A stretch of DNA of 64,000 nt, taken from contig OX419760.1 in the NCBI GenBank assembly GCA_948567375.1, positions 2,170,001-2,234,000 of the forward strand. The letters are read 5' to 3'. The notes beneath the pieces were generated by a model. The model was not told the DNA's origin, did no database searches, and worked only from the letters and a program-made list of their open reading frames with translations. Shown piece after piece: positions 21,840 to 33,061 of the stretch (its first letter is position 1; each line of letters opens with the position of its first letter). Source of the DNA: Lunularia cruciata (Eukaryota > Streptophyta > Marchantiopsida > Lunulariales > Lunulariaceae). Position numbers and translations under genes: made by a program.

Positions 21840-23130
21840 TAGATATACATAGTCACATGGATGAAATTGATAGATCAAGGGTCTATAACCTCCTCCTAGA
21901 ATGGTAGCATAGCATAAGGTTTCCTTATGCTGAGCAATTGCCAAGTTCTCAAAGGACATTGGCATCACTCTCCAAAAGATCTTTGCCTATTGAGAAATCT
22001 AGATCATCCAAGTCCAAAACTACAATAGCATTGACAAATGGCTGCAAGTAAATCTGGAACTCCTCCATAGAGTAGAAAGTAAAGAGAGAAGGATGCTAAG
22101 GAGACTTGCCAGTTAAATCAATAGCCCATAGCCAACCAAGGTAATTGGAGATCCCAATCTCCCAAGTGGCCTCTTTGCAAACCATAATTCCACAATCCTC
22201 TCTTCATTGTGTGAACCACTCTCTTTGCTAAGCTATCTTCTTCAAGGTGATCTTAGGAAGTAGTACGATGATCAATCAAAGCCTTGTCACACAAGACATG
22301 AAGCTCCCCCAAGAATTGTGTACTTTGATCAGTCAAAACCTCAATTGGTGCACCAAAATGACTAAGAACCCGATCTAGAAACGAGTAAGTTGTCCCTTTA
22401 CTAGACTTGTCAAGAAGTGCCACCAATTCAATCCACTTGGAGAACTGCTCCACCATAACCAAAACATGCCAATGTTGTCTCACAGTCAACAACAAAGGTC
22501 CAGCAAGTCTAGACTCTAGTGGTAACCTAATCCCATGATAGGTAATGGGTGTAATAATGGCATAAGAGCATCACATTGAATGATGCTCTAAATTGGTCAT
22601 AAACCACACATTTGGCAACAAATTGCTTGGCATTGGTTTGCATACCGTGCCACCAATAATGACTCTAGAGTAAGCTATATGTATGCTTTACTCCAAATTG
22701 TCCTAGCTCATCATGAGCATGATGGACCAATCGTGGTCTCTAAGATGGAAGTGGTACTACTCTCACTCTACCATCCTCCCATACACAAAAAGGTGTTTGC
22801 ACTCCAATCTAAACTGTCTGGCTTGCTGAAGAACACAATCTCTCTCCTTGGGCCCAACTGTGCCACACACAACACAAGTGCAAAGATAATTCATCACTAA
22901 GACATCATCATGAATGTCTTGTTGAACTAAACCACTATCTCCATTCTTTGGATCTATGTCTTCAATAACTCCTCTTATATGCATTCAGAGAGAGATACCA
23001 TTAAAGCCTCAAAAAATACACAAAGAAAGGCAGATGTATGCCAACCTGGCACCATCTCCTCATTTGTCTCACCATGATAACATGCTTTGGTCTGATCCTA
23101 ATTGGAACATGGGTTTCTACTCAACCCATT
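21840..23130 (-). pseudogene. Integrase remnant of element D
   Basis: The zinc-binding part is near 22560-22765 (LVHHAHDELGQFGVKHTY, then YWWHGMQTNAKQFVAKC). The core runs 22495-22253, with VMVEQFSKWIELVALLDKSS, FGAPIEVLTDQSTQFLGEL (second catalytic Asp kept) and DKALIDHRTTS. The tail toward 21900 is in other frames (PYFLLYGRDPDLP-type reading near 22000). Several stops. Confidence 0.82.
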
Positions 23131-23233
23131 TGCATCACAATTCACCACTATAAATCAATGTGAAATCATACTCTTGTAAAATGAGAGCCCATCATGCAAG
23201 CTTCCTTGAAAGCTTATCAGACTCCATCAGCCA

Positions 23234-23512
23234 CTATAATGGCCAATGATCAGTGATGAGAGTAAAGGGGTTACCAAATAAGTAACATAAAAAATGTGCT
23301 ACAACCCAAACTATTGTCAAGCACTCTCCCTCATTTGAACTATACTTCACCTCTGTTGAATTGTTGGAGCAACTAGCATAGGCCACCATAAACTCATTCC
23401 CCTCATCATTATGTTGGGTGAGCACTACTCCAAGCCCCAACATACTCCAATCAATGTGAACTTGAAATGGCTGTCCTCTAATTGGTCTCCTCAAATTAGG
23501 AGCAGATATCAA
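23234..23512 (-). pseudogene. RNase H remnant of element D
   Basis: A 92-codon open run: VHIDWSMLGLGVVLTQHND (catalytic Asp), EVKYSSNEGECLTIVWVVAH (Glu) and TLITDHWPL (Asp). The three visible active-site acids are kept. Confidence 0.87.
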
Positions 23513-23639
23513 TCTCTCCTTGAGCTCTACAAAAGCTCTACAAAAGCTCTCCCCTACTCATCTCCCCAACACCACTCTTGTGTAAGCTTGGTCAGCTTTG
23601 TCAAGCCTTGCCAATGGCACTAAATCCTCTACATAGTGG

Positions 23640-24352
23640 TGATAGAAGTTCACCAACCCAAGGAACGCTTGCACTTTACTCACATCCGTAAGCTGAGGAA
23701 TACACGCAATAGCCTCCACCTTGGTTGAACACCAAGTCTTCCAAGGTAGATAATCTGACCTAAATATTCAACTTGCTCGTGGAAGAACCTACACTTCCCA
23801 GGATGTAAGTTGAGTCCATGAGATCTCAACCTCTCAAACACCTCCAACAAATGTCTCTCATGCTGCTCCACAATAATGCTATAGACCAAAATGTCATTAA
23901 TATAGCACCAAGCAAAATTCAATCCAGCTAGGATCCTATCTATGATCCTCTAAAACTCAATAGGAGCGTTCTTTAACCCAAATGGTAAGAATATTCACTG
24001 ATATAACACATCCTTGCCATGATGATCAATAGCCCAAAATGTTGTGTTGGACTTATCTTCCTCCTTAGTCGGCAACTAATGAGTATCTTGCTCAAAGATC
24101 CAAAGTACTGAAGATCTTTGCAAGCCCAATTGCATCAAAGATCTACTCCAATGTCGGCATGTCATACCAATCAGCCTTAGTATGTTGGTTGATAGGATGA
24201 TGATCTCCATACATCTGGCTATCTGTATAGTTTCCATGCATATCCTTCTTGGTTGGCATCACTATAGCTGATGCATACTCTTCATGTGAAATCTCCACCA
24301 ATTCAGCCTCTAAAAGGTCTCTACTCCATCTTTGAATCAATGCTTGCTCCAT
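23640..24352 (-). pseudogene. Reverse transcriptase remnant of element D
   Basis: Fingers at 24352-24143: ISHEEYASAIVMPTKKD, then a DYRPIN-type block read DHHPINQHTKAD. Palm at 23922-23680: CYINDILVYS, then ERLRSHGLNLHPGKCRFF. The catalytic YxDD box reads YIND, so the first Asp is lost (G-to-A on the coding strand). The middle of the palm is frame-shifted. Confidence 0.87.
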
Positions 24353-24909
24353 GTCACTATATCTATAAGGATGTCAAAAATTGGTGTATTGCTAATAAAC
24401 TCAATCCAATTACTAAATTCCTTTAGAGCACCTAAATCCTTCATATTGAAAGCAAAAAAACTCATGTCGCACCTCAAGAACCTCCAAACTCTCCGGCTTT
24501 CCTCTCTTATAAGCTTGCATCCAAGATCTAGCTCCCAAGTATCCTTTGTAATTGTTGTAGGAGTGGAAGACGTATTGATTGGCTGCTACACTGGGCCCTT
24601 AGGAGTAGGAGTGTCATACCTCCAACCACTAGAGGTCCTAACCTTAGTGTGAAAAACTCCTTCTGAGTTGGCCATAAGCTCCATATGTCCTCTAGCTACA
24701 TCCCAAGTAGACCAATGGTGTAATCCAAGTAGCCTACGCTCACCTGGATGGACTCCAAGTAGACCAGTCTTCCTAATAGTCATTGGTTATGTCCCAAGAA
24801 TACCTTGTCCACTTGGTCCATTGATCCCAACATGTGCCTGAATTGTCTTGGTAGGCATAAAGCTCAGAAGTGCCCTAGTGGTGATGCCTATCAAGTGCAT
24901 CCTACGCTG

Positions 24910-25909
24910 CACTACCAAGCCAAGGCTCACAATCCAGGTCAAGCAGTTCAGGTCCATAGCTTGACCTAACACCTAATGCTTAGAAGCCTCTAACACTGCT
25001 AGAATAACAATAATACTAGTGAAAAAACTCATTGCCCTCTCTTTCTCTCATTGGTGCTAGACTCCACCAATTGTTGTAATTGTGAGGCCCAAACAAGTCC
25101 AGAACCTCACTCTCAAAAAGCATGAGAGTCTGGGAAACTCATAAGTGTGGGAAAAGTAGCTCAAGGATGTCTAATTAGGTTCCCCATTGCTATAGGTGAC
25201 CTATTAGCCACTACCACCATCTAAGACTAGCACCCAATATCCAAAATCTCATCAACAATAAGGTGTTCAAGTTGTTGAATCCCCTCTTAAGTATGTTGTA
25301 GAACCTCTCTAGGTAAGAGGTTTGTCCACCAAAGATGAAGATAGTGAGCCCGTGATCCCACTTTGGTTGCATCTAACAATATGGTAGGTCCCATCCAAGA
25401 ATGGACTTGATGTGTACTTGCCACCACCTGGGTGCAAGAATCATCCATCAAAGGGATGTTTTCAAAAACATAAGCTGGGGAAACAAAATGATGAACTTGG
25501 AGATGTCATAGTTTTTGTAACATCTCCCAAAACACACCAAAATAGGGATCTTGACCCAAATCTCAACCAACACGTGTATGTCCTTAGCATGGCCATCCAA
25601 CATCACCAAATGAATAGGACCATGTCTTTCCAAATCTTGTACCCCTAACAAGGAAATGTCCGCTTGTAGGATCTTTTGGTAACCACTAACTATTGACATT
25701 GATAATAACTCAAGATATCGATAGGCTAAGTGTGCCACATGATGTAGAGGGACAAGCCTAGTAGTCTCATCTCTCTCCACATACAAGTACCTATGTACTT
25801 GTATACCCTCATGTAGTACCACAACTAGTCCAATGCTAATCCCACCAAACAACTCCAATAGACATACTCCCTCTACTAGATATTGCCAAGCAATGAGTGT
25901 GGTATCCAA
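24910..25909 (-). pseudogene. C5 cytosine DNA methyltransferase domain inside element D pol
   Basis: The conserved C5-MTase motifs appear in conventional (not permuted) order. Motif I, CLLELFGGISIGLVVVLHEG (LFGGI at about 25841-25855), and motif II, YLYVERD, bind AdoMet. Motif IV appears in a shifted frame as GWPC-stop-GHTRVG (25592-25584), where Gln of PCQ has become TAA. Motif VI is YVFENIPLMDDS (ENI 25463-25455). Motifs VIII/IX are VGSRAHYLHLWWTNLLPRE (RAH 25352-25344). Motif X is LGQAMDLNCLTWIVSLG (about 24969-24920). The span of ~330 codons fits a catalytic domain. It lies between protease and RT, in the element's own strand. Frameshifts and stops make it inactive. Enzyme class is established by motif order; its role in the element (self-methylation, silencing evasion) is inference. 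Confidence 0.88.
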
Positions 25910-26246
25910 AGGTGTTAAGGCAATTGACTTTGGAGGCTCATCCTCACACTAGTCTCTTGGTGGTACAAAGACTCCACTCCAAGCCTGTTGCACCAACTGA
26001 TCCGCATGCTGCTACAATGCCTTCTTTGAACTCTACAATAGAACATCCAAGGTAGATAGAACAATCCCACTCATACTCCAAATCTGAGTGGCTCTAGTAC
26101 TGGAGTATCCTCTACACGGGCATTCCCCTCCAATAAGTCACCAAACCAAGTAAAAGAACACTAAAAGTTGAAACTGAAGATGCCATGGTCATTGACTATA
26201 GTGAGCCAAGACTGCCACTACTAAAGTAAACTAGTAGGTGACATAC

Positions 26247-26600
26247 TCATCCCTCACCTGACTGCCAACTTGGTATATAGGAGGTTGTCTCCCCCAAATA
26301 GTCAATACTGAAACCCATGAGGTATAACATTAGTCTCCCAACTAATACATCATATGACTTAATGACGGTCATGATGGCTTGAGCTCTCACCACAAACCTA
26401 TCAGTTAGATGACCGGGCTGAATCTGAACAACAAGCTCTCCACATGTGATGTATTGTGTAGAACCACCTCCTAGAGATGTTTGGATTTGGTACCACAATT
26501 GTCTTGTTGGATAACCAGAGGGGGATTTTTCATTTGGTGGGACCTTCAAGGAAGATCTATACACCACAAGGGATCTTACTTGAGTCTGGTGCATAGTCTT
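26247..26600 (-). pseudogene. Protease-region remnant of element D
   Basis: A 115-codon open run with ITCGELVVQIQPGHLTDRFV and VIKSYDVLVGRLMLYLMGF. The KSYDVLVG(R/G) block corresponds to the (Y)DVILG strand near the end of gypsy retropepsins. The Asp active-site triplet was not located with confidence. Confidence 0.6.
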
Positions 26601-28560
26601 TTATGTTGGAGAAGGCTTTAGTTGTTGATCTATAGTTACAAAAGACCAATGTAGGATAATGACAACTCCAGGTGTAAACCGTGCTTGCTCAAAGGCCGGT
26701 CTAGTTGGTAACTCCTTCAATCTAGCCGCTATTGCCTGCCATAAACCACTAGTGGCTGAGCAAATCCACTGCTCCTCAACCAAGTCAACTGCACTATCAA
26801 CCACCTCTGCTCTAATAGTGGAGACCACATCATCCCTACTCTCACAAAGTGTGGCAGCCAATAGAAACCCTCGAGTTGGGTCAACTTCCAATGTAAACAT
26901 GTCATTGGTTGAGAATAATAGAAAGACTCAGTTTGTGTAGAAGCAAGAGGCTGATTAGTAGGTAGTCCATCATGAACCCCATCACTACCTACTACACCGA
27001 CACTAGAACATCTAGGAGCCATGGATGATGTCTGTAGAGCCTCAAAGAGCATGAAAGATGAAGGAAGTCTATCATGTCTCCCAACTTCTCCTCTTTGTAG
27101 GTCCAACTCCATTGATGCTTCTCTAGGCTTTGGAGCATGTATTGCACTCCTAGTCACTACAGCAGATGCATCTACCTGTGTAGCTCCACACATGAAATCC
27201 AAGATGTCTCTATCACCCGCATATGAGGTGAAAGCTTGAACACCCAAATCTGATCTCCTTAGAGCGATGGCCATGCTAGCCACTCTCTATTCCAATTGCT
27301 TTATTTGAGTAGCCATGGTTGTGTCGGAAGTAAAGGCAGATACTGCACCCCTACTAGGTGTGGATCTTCTACCACCACCTCTTCCACCTCATCCTCCATG
27401 ACCTTGGAGCTCCTCTACCACCTGCCTTAGCAGCCATACTACTCCGTATCTCCAAGTGTAGGTCAAAGCATCGATCACTAGTTGACCAAATCAATGGCAA
27501 TGCTCACATTGCCTTTGTGTTGGTTGAGATGTACCAGAGGTATGAGATTTGCTGTCCTAAGTGCACTCTCTCATGTGGTGAAGTCCACCACACGTCCAAC
27601 AAGCAACACCACCACTCATTGGCTGCTATTGACCCAAAAATGAAGGTAAGGTTCAAACTACACTAGCCCTTCTACTCACTCCATAAGGCTGTCCGCCCTA
27701 TCATCAGAAACTAACATGGCGTGGTGCACTTTGCCACACTCTAGAAGAAGTAACAACTATGGATGAGGTCTCTTTACCAAATCTAGATGTCACCTCTCTC
27801 TCCTCCACCATGTTGAGCTCCATACACTTAGCCAAACCAAAAACCACTTTCAAAGTAGGTGAAGTATCTTGTAACAATATAACATTACGTACTCTATGTT
27901 GTAACTCCCTATCTAGTATCCCATACCAAAACTGAATTGCTTGGGCCTTAGTAACTCTTAAGTAATCAGCTATCTCATGTGAGTGTATGCCTTGCTAGGC
28001 TCTCTCCAGCTTTCCGTTTAAACTCTTGCAAGCTCCTCAACTTATCAGTCCACACTCCTTGGTAGTTTTGCCTCAAACACAAGAAGAACTCTACCATGGG
28101 GTTAAACCTGGTACTACACCACCTCTTGTAGTAGTACCATCTCCAAGAGATCCACCAAAACTACTAGACCTAGAATTCGTGGGACTTACAATTTACCCCT
28201 AGAAATTGAGTCTAAAGTGATGGGAGACATAGTTCAAAGACCAGTATTGTCTCCATAGCTCAATCTCCTCCAAGTAAGCTCTCTTGAACTCATGGTAGTT
28301 GCTTATTGACGGATAGTTTAAGTGCTGAAATAACCCCCTCCATGTCATGAAGGGTGTGAACAAAGTCTAATTTTGCATCTGCTGCAGATCACACCAACTA
28401 TCAAACTCCTAGATGAAGTCATCCAACTCAATGGTGCCCATCATACCAAAGTAATGCTTGGGGCCTTTGGAGGCCCCATAAATCTCATCCATGTCTCACA
28501 AAAATGGTGCGGACATACCAAGTGCACTCTCAATTGGATCAACTCTTATGTCAAACTCCA
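26601..28560 (-). pseudogene. gag remnant of element D
   Basis: A capsid-like reading near 28460-28250 (FQHLNYPSISNYHEFKRAYL, EEIELWRQ) is typical of retrotransposon gag. The nucleocapsid zinc knuckle is near 27507-27468, CEHCH-stop-FGQ, one base short of the intact-length copy in E (xDHCHIFGHTRDQC). A 184-codon open run (27283-26732) links gag to protease and has no recognised domain. Confidence 0.65.
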
Positions 28561-28643
28561 ATTTAGAGTCAACCTCTTCCTTCATTGGGACTTGAGATAC
28601 AGGCTAATACAGAGTGCCACTCTGAATAAACTCAGTGTGCACT

Positions 28644-29069
28644 TGTAACAATATGGAGTTTAGTGACAAAGTTAGTAGAGCTAACGATGTAGCAAATAAG
28701 ACAAATTAGCCTAGAATATTTTGGAAGTATCTAGGAAGCTTCTTGGGAAGCTTCTAGACTAGCTTAGCTTGTACCTCAAGTAAATAGATTCTAGAAGGAA
28801 GCTTCTAGAAGCTTCCAACTAGCTTAGCTTGCACGCCAAGTAGGCGGCTTCTAGAAGGAAGCTTCTTGAGAAGCTTCATGGTTAACTTGGCTTGCACTCT
28901 AAGAAAGCGGCTCAAGGAAGCTCCTTGAGAAGCTTCTCAAGGGCCTTGTATGCTACCTGTAAATACCAAAACCAAAGCTCATGTTAGGCATTTGGAGTTT
29001 TCCCACATTCAAGTGTCCCAATGTGAGTTTCCATTCTCTTATTTTTCTCTTCGGTCTTGGTCTTTTACA
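28644..29069 (+). repeat. 5' LTR of element C with perfect heat-shock element
   Basis: TGTAACAATATGG to TCTTTTACA. It contains GGAAGCTTCTAGAAGCTTCC at 28797-28816: four uninterrupted nGAAn/nTTCn units, itself a perfect 20-bp palindrome. A PBS with one mismatch (TGGTATAAGAGC, 29071-29082) follows. Confidence 0.92.
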
Positions 29070-29340
29070 TTGGTATAAGAGCAGGAATAGGAAGGCTGGA
29101 ATTTATGGACCACCAAATCCACTTCCGCCAAACAATTGGGATTTTCATGTCGAGATATTACCCAAGCATTGCTTCACACAATTCATCACCTCATGCTTTG
29201 GGTAAGATTTTTTGCATATGATCAGCGTGTCTAAGGAACCCTTGATACTTTCAGTTGTAACTTATGGAGAAAGGTGGACATGTTGCATCTATGTGTTAAT
29301 CAATTAGATAAATTGGGAGTAGTGGGATAGAGTAGTAGTT

Positions 29341-30640
29341 ATGGCGGCAATTTTGGATGTTATCCTTGTGATGCAACAACAAATCGAGAACCATACTCGA
29401 TTGTTGGATGAATGAGCCTAGCAACGACGAGAACATATAGAGAGAGAGCGCCTATTCGAGATGGAGAAGATCATATTTGATTTCCAAAACCCAAGGTGTT
29501 TGAAGGCAAGAATCTTCTAAGCATAGTGTAGAATTTTGTGTTTGACTGCAAATGTTACTTTGAAGCCACCAATCTTCAAGATAAACAGAAATAGATTTGG
29601 TTTCTAGCCAATTGGATGGTGTGGTAAAAATGAAGTGGTGATTCCAAGTGGAGCAAGCTGAATGATAGATGGTGGCACCAATTTTGGCATGGATAGAATT
29701 CAAGGATGCAATACTTGGTTGATTTCAAATTATAAATGCCACCCAAGCTGCACGAGATAAATTGGCAAAGTTGAAGCATATTGGCTCAATAAGAAGCTAC
29801 ATCACACAATTTTGGAACTTCTGCAACATTATCCTAGAAATTCTAGATATACAAGAAGGTGAAGTTCTAGATTGATTTGTGCGGGGATTGAAGTCACAAA
29901 CCAAATTGGAGGTGACCATGCAAGAACCACAAAACATAGAAGAAGCCATGCAATTGGCTGAGCGCTTTGATTCCTTGGTTGCAACAACTTGGTCTGGACC
30001 TTGACCTACACCAAGCTTACCAATACACTATGCACGGGTAGAAGAACCAGCACCAATGGAGATTGATGTGATCCAATGGAAACCACTTGGTGTAGTGGAT
30101 AGAGAAAGATTGCGACAAAATGGATGTTGTTTTTATTATCACCAAGTTGGACATCGTATTGTTGAATGTCCACTTAGGAATGGGCGACCTCAACAAGTTG
30201 CCTAGATGGAGTTTGTGGAACCAAATGATTAGGGAAACAAGGAATCCCAATAGGAGATTTTGAGCTGCCTATTGAGAGCTTGATTAGTTCCAATGGGATT
30301 GAAGGCTTGACCTATGCAGCTTCACTTGCAAGGTACAATATCTAATCGAGGTTGTAGGATTTTGGTTGATTCTGGAAGTTCAAAGAATTGCATGTCTATG
30401 CAAGTAGCAAAGGAATTGGGTATTCTTATCAACCCAATGATTGGAAGTAGATTGATGATGGTGGATGGTAGATAGGGTTTTGCATTCCGTACCTCACATC
30501 CTATTACTTTTAAGATCAAGAAGGAGTATTTTGAGTGTATGAGGTTGTAGTGACACCTCTACACTATGATATTATTTTAAGACAACCTTGGCTTGAACGT
30601 CATAAGGTTCAATTTGATTGGACCTAACAACAAATTCAAG
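29341..30640 (+). pseudogene. gag-protease remnant of element C
   Basis: The zinc-knuckle reading CCFYYHQVGHRIVECPLRNG lies near 30126-30177, with one Cys replaced by Tyr. The protease motif V-D-S-G-S-S is at 30365-30382 (Asp codon 30368-30370), followed by NCMSMQVAKELGILI. Stops and indels throughout. Confidence 0.78.
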
Positions 30641-31119
30641 TACAACACCAAGGTAGGAATTTCCGATTAGGTTGTCTGGCACCTCCGAGTAAGACACCTA
30701 AGAATAGTCAATCCCAAGATTCCCTTGATGGGACTTTGTTAGTGAAGCAAACCATAGAGCAAGCTTTGGAGGAAGCTAAGTTTGTCTTTGCGATGTCGAT
30801 CAAGCCAATTGCACAAGGACAACCTGAGGAGAGCCTCAAGCCTCATCAAGTAATGGTTGGTCAAATAGTTCAAGAGTTTACGGATGTGTTTCCGGATGAT
30901 CTGCCAAAGGGATTACCCTCCGATTGTGGTATGCCCTTCAAGATTGAGTTATTTTCATGGAGTACTCCAATGTGTAGACCAATCTATCGGCTCTCACCAA
31001 AGGGGTTGGAGGAGTTGCAAACAACACTTACGGAGTTGTTAGAAAAGGACTTCATACGACATAGTACCTCTCCTTGAAGAGCACCGGTACTATTCGTTCC
31101 AAAGAAGGATGGAGGACTT
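30641..31119 (+). pseudogene. RT N-terminal remnant of element C, truncated
   Basis: The run 30736-31077 reads [36 protein letters not shown] and LLEKDFIRHSTSP. The reading stops at PKKDGGL and jumps straight to the end of RNase H (GWFHIILDALS, 31123 on). All RT and RNase H catalytic motifs are deleted. Confidence 0.88.
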
Positions 31120-32690
31120 AGGTTGGTTCCACATCATCCTTGATGCTTTATCACGGTGACTTGATTTGAAGCCTCTTCCTCTCATCACAATAGCAAGTAC
31201 AACCTTGTCAATTGACTCTAAGATCCAAAATGAGTTTTAGTCAACTCTGCAATAAGATCCCTTCTTCCAAATGGTACATGGTCACCTTACAACATACGAC
31301 AAGGAGTACAACACTTTCTCCATCAAGAAGGGTCTTCTATTCCATGAGGACCGGATCTATGTTCTAGCCAAAGGTGATCTTTGACTTGTGTGCCTTCAAG
31401 AAGCCCATGATTTACCCATAGCTGATCACATGGGTGTGGACAAGACCTTGGGTACCCTCCAACACTGATGGTGGTGGCCCAACATGACATGAAATGTTCA
31501 AGAATTTGTCAAATCGTGTGAGAGCTGTCAACGCAAAAAGCCAACAACCAAAAGCCAAGTGGACTCCTTCAACCATTGGCCATTCCATCCACTCAATGGG
31601 AGCATGTGAGCTTGGATCTCATCACATCCTTACCCAAGACAAAGCAAGGACACATAGCAATCGTGGTGTTTGTGGATAAGCTTAGTAAGAAAATCCACTT
31701 GGCACCAACCTATGATATTGTGGATGCTCCAACCTTAGCACAAATCTACTTTGACAATGTCTTCAAGCATCATGGGATGCCATGTGTCCTCATCTCCGAG
31801 CATGATCCTCTATTTACTAGGAACTTTTGGCAAGCACTCTTCCAAAAACTTAGCACCAAGCTTGCTTTGTCCACGGTCTATCATCCTCAAACTGATGGAC
31901 AAACCAAACATGAAAATCGTACACTGGAGGATATGCTACGTGCCTTTGATAATGTCTACCATACCAATTTGGATAAATGTTGTGTAGTTGTAGAATTTAC
32001 CTACAACAATTCCAAACAAGCAAGCACCAGATTTTCTCCTTTCTTTCTCAATTTTTGTCAAAATTTGCTTGTTCCAGATTCTCTCCTTGCTCCCCCTTCA
32101 TCTCAAGTTCCTCATACTTCAACATTCTTGACCACTATATCCCAATCTCTCCAACAAGCCAATTCTCACCTCCTTGTTGCTCAAAATGGTCAAAAACAAT
32201 ATACAGTTCACCATCATTGTGATCTCACCTTTGAAGTTGGTGATAAAGTCATGTTATCCTCTAGTAACCTCCCTCTCCTCCTTGATACCCAAGTTTGTAA
32301 ACTTGCTCCTAATTAGATAGGACCCTTTGATGCACCCAAATTGTCTCTCATGTTGCTTATTGACTTGCCTTGCCTTGCCATATGCGTATCCATCTTGTCT
32401 TTCATATTTCCAAGTTGAAACCCTTTGCTCCTAACCACTCTTCTTTTTTCCTCTCGAGTCCAACCTCTCTCTCCTTCTATCCCTACCAATGATCATGAGG
32501 AGCACGAAGTTGATCGTATCCTTGCATGTCACCATATTCAACAAGGCCGTTGACAACATACGGAGTACAAGGTCCTTTGGAGAGGGTATCCCACTCATGA
32601 TACCACATGGGAACCTCATTCTCACCTCCAAAATGCACAGACGGCCATCTCAGATTTTGAAGCTTCACTGGCAACAAGGACGTCACCAAC
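31120..32690 (+). pseudogene. Integrase and chromodomain remnant of element C
   Basis: A 246-codon open run (31576-32313) holds EHVSLDLITSLPKTKQGH, CVLISEHDPLFTRNFW and QTDGQTKHENRTLEDMLR. The second triad residue reads Glu in place of Asp, and the third reads Lys in place of Glu. LTFEVGDKVMLSS follows. A broken chromodomain reading sits at about 32440-32680. The HHCC part (31400-31540) is frame-shifted. Confidence 0.88.
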
Positions 32691-32706
32691 TAGCAATGAG
32701 GGAATA

Positions 32707-33056
32707 TGTAACAATATGGAGTTTAGCAACAAAGTTAGTAGGGCTAACAAAGTAGCAAATAAGACAAATTAGCCTAGAATATTCCAAAAGTATCTAGGAA
32801 GCTCCTTGGGAAGCTTCTTGACTAGCTTAGCATGCACCTCTAAGTAACTTCTAGAAGCTTCCAACTAGCTTAGCTTGCACACCAAGTAGGCGGTTTCTAG
32901 AAGGAAGCTTCTTGAGAAGCTTCTCAAGGGCCTTGTATGCTACCTATAAATACCAAAGCCAAAGCTCATGCTAGGCATTTGGAGTTTTCCCACATTCAAG
33001 TGTCCCAATGTGAGTTTCCATTCTCCTATTTCTCTCCTTGGTCTTTGTCTTTTATA
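32707..33056 (+). repeat. 3' LTR of element C (shortened)
   Basis: TGTAACAATATGG to TCTTTTATA (terminal CA changed). At 350 bp against 426 bp, the missing part lies between two copies of TTCTTGAGAAGCTTC, as expected for slippage or recombination. It keeps a perfect three-unit HSE, CTTCTAGAAGCTTCC, at 32848-32862. Confidence 0.92.
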
Positions 33057-33061
33057 ACACT

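Larger units (their letters stand above)
28644..33056 (+). mobile_element. Element C: A-family chromovirus nested in element D's leader
   Basis: Plus-strand element with LTRs at 28644-29069 and 32707-33056, and flanking duplications GCACT (28639-28643) and ACACT (33057-33061) with one mismatch. Two internal losses are visible: about 1.06 kb of RT and RNase H at 31119/31120, and about 60-70 bp of the 3' LTR between two GAGAAGCTTC repeats. It is in opposite orientation to D and younger than D. Confidence 0.93.

Noticed and set aside
26659-27666. Plus-strand ORFs of 72-102 codons opposite element D gag
   Set aside because: Antisense to the gag reading, whose zinc knuckle is on the minus strand; the Cys/His runs seen on the plus strand (CPKCTLSCGEVHH) do not fit a known spacing.
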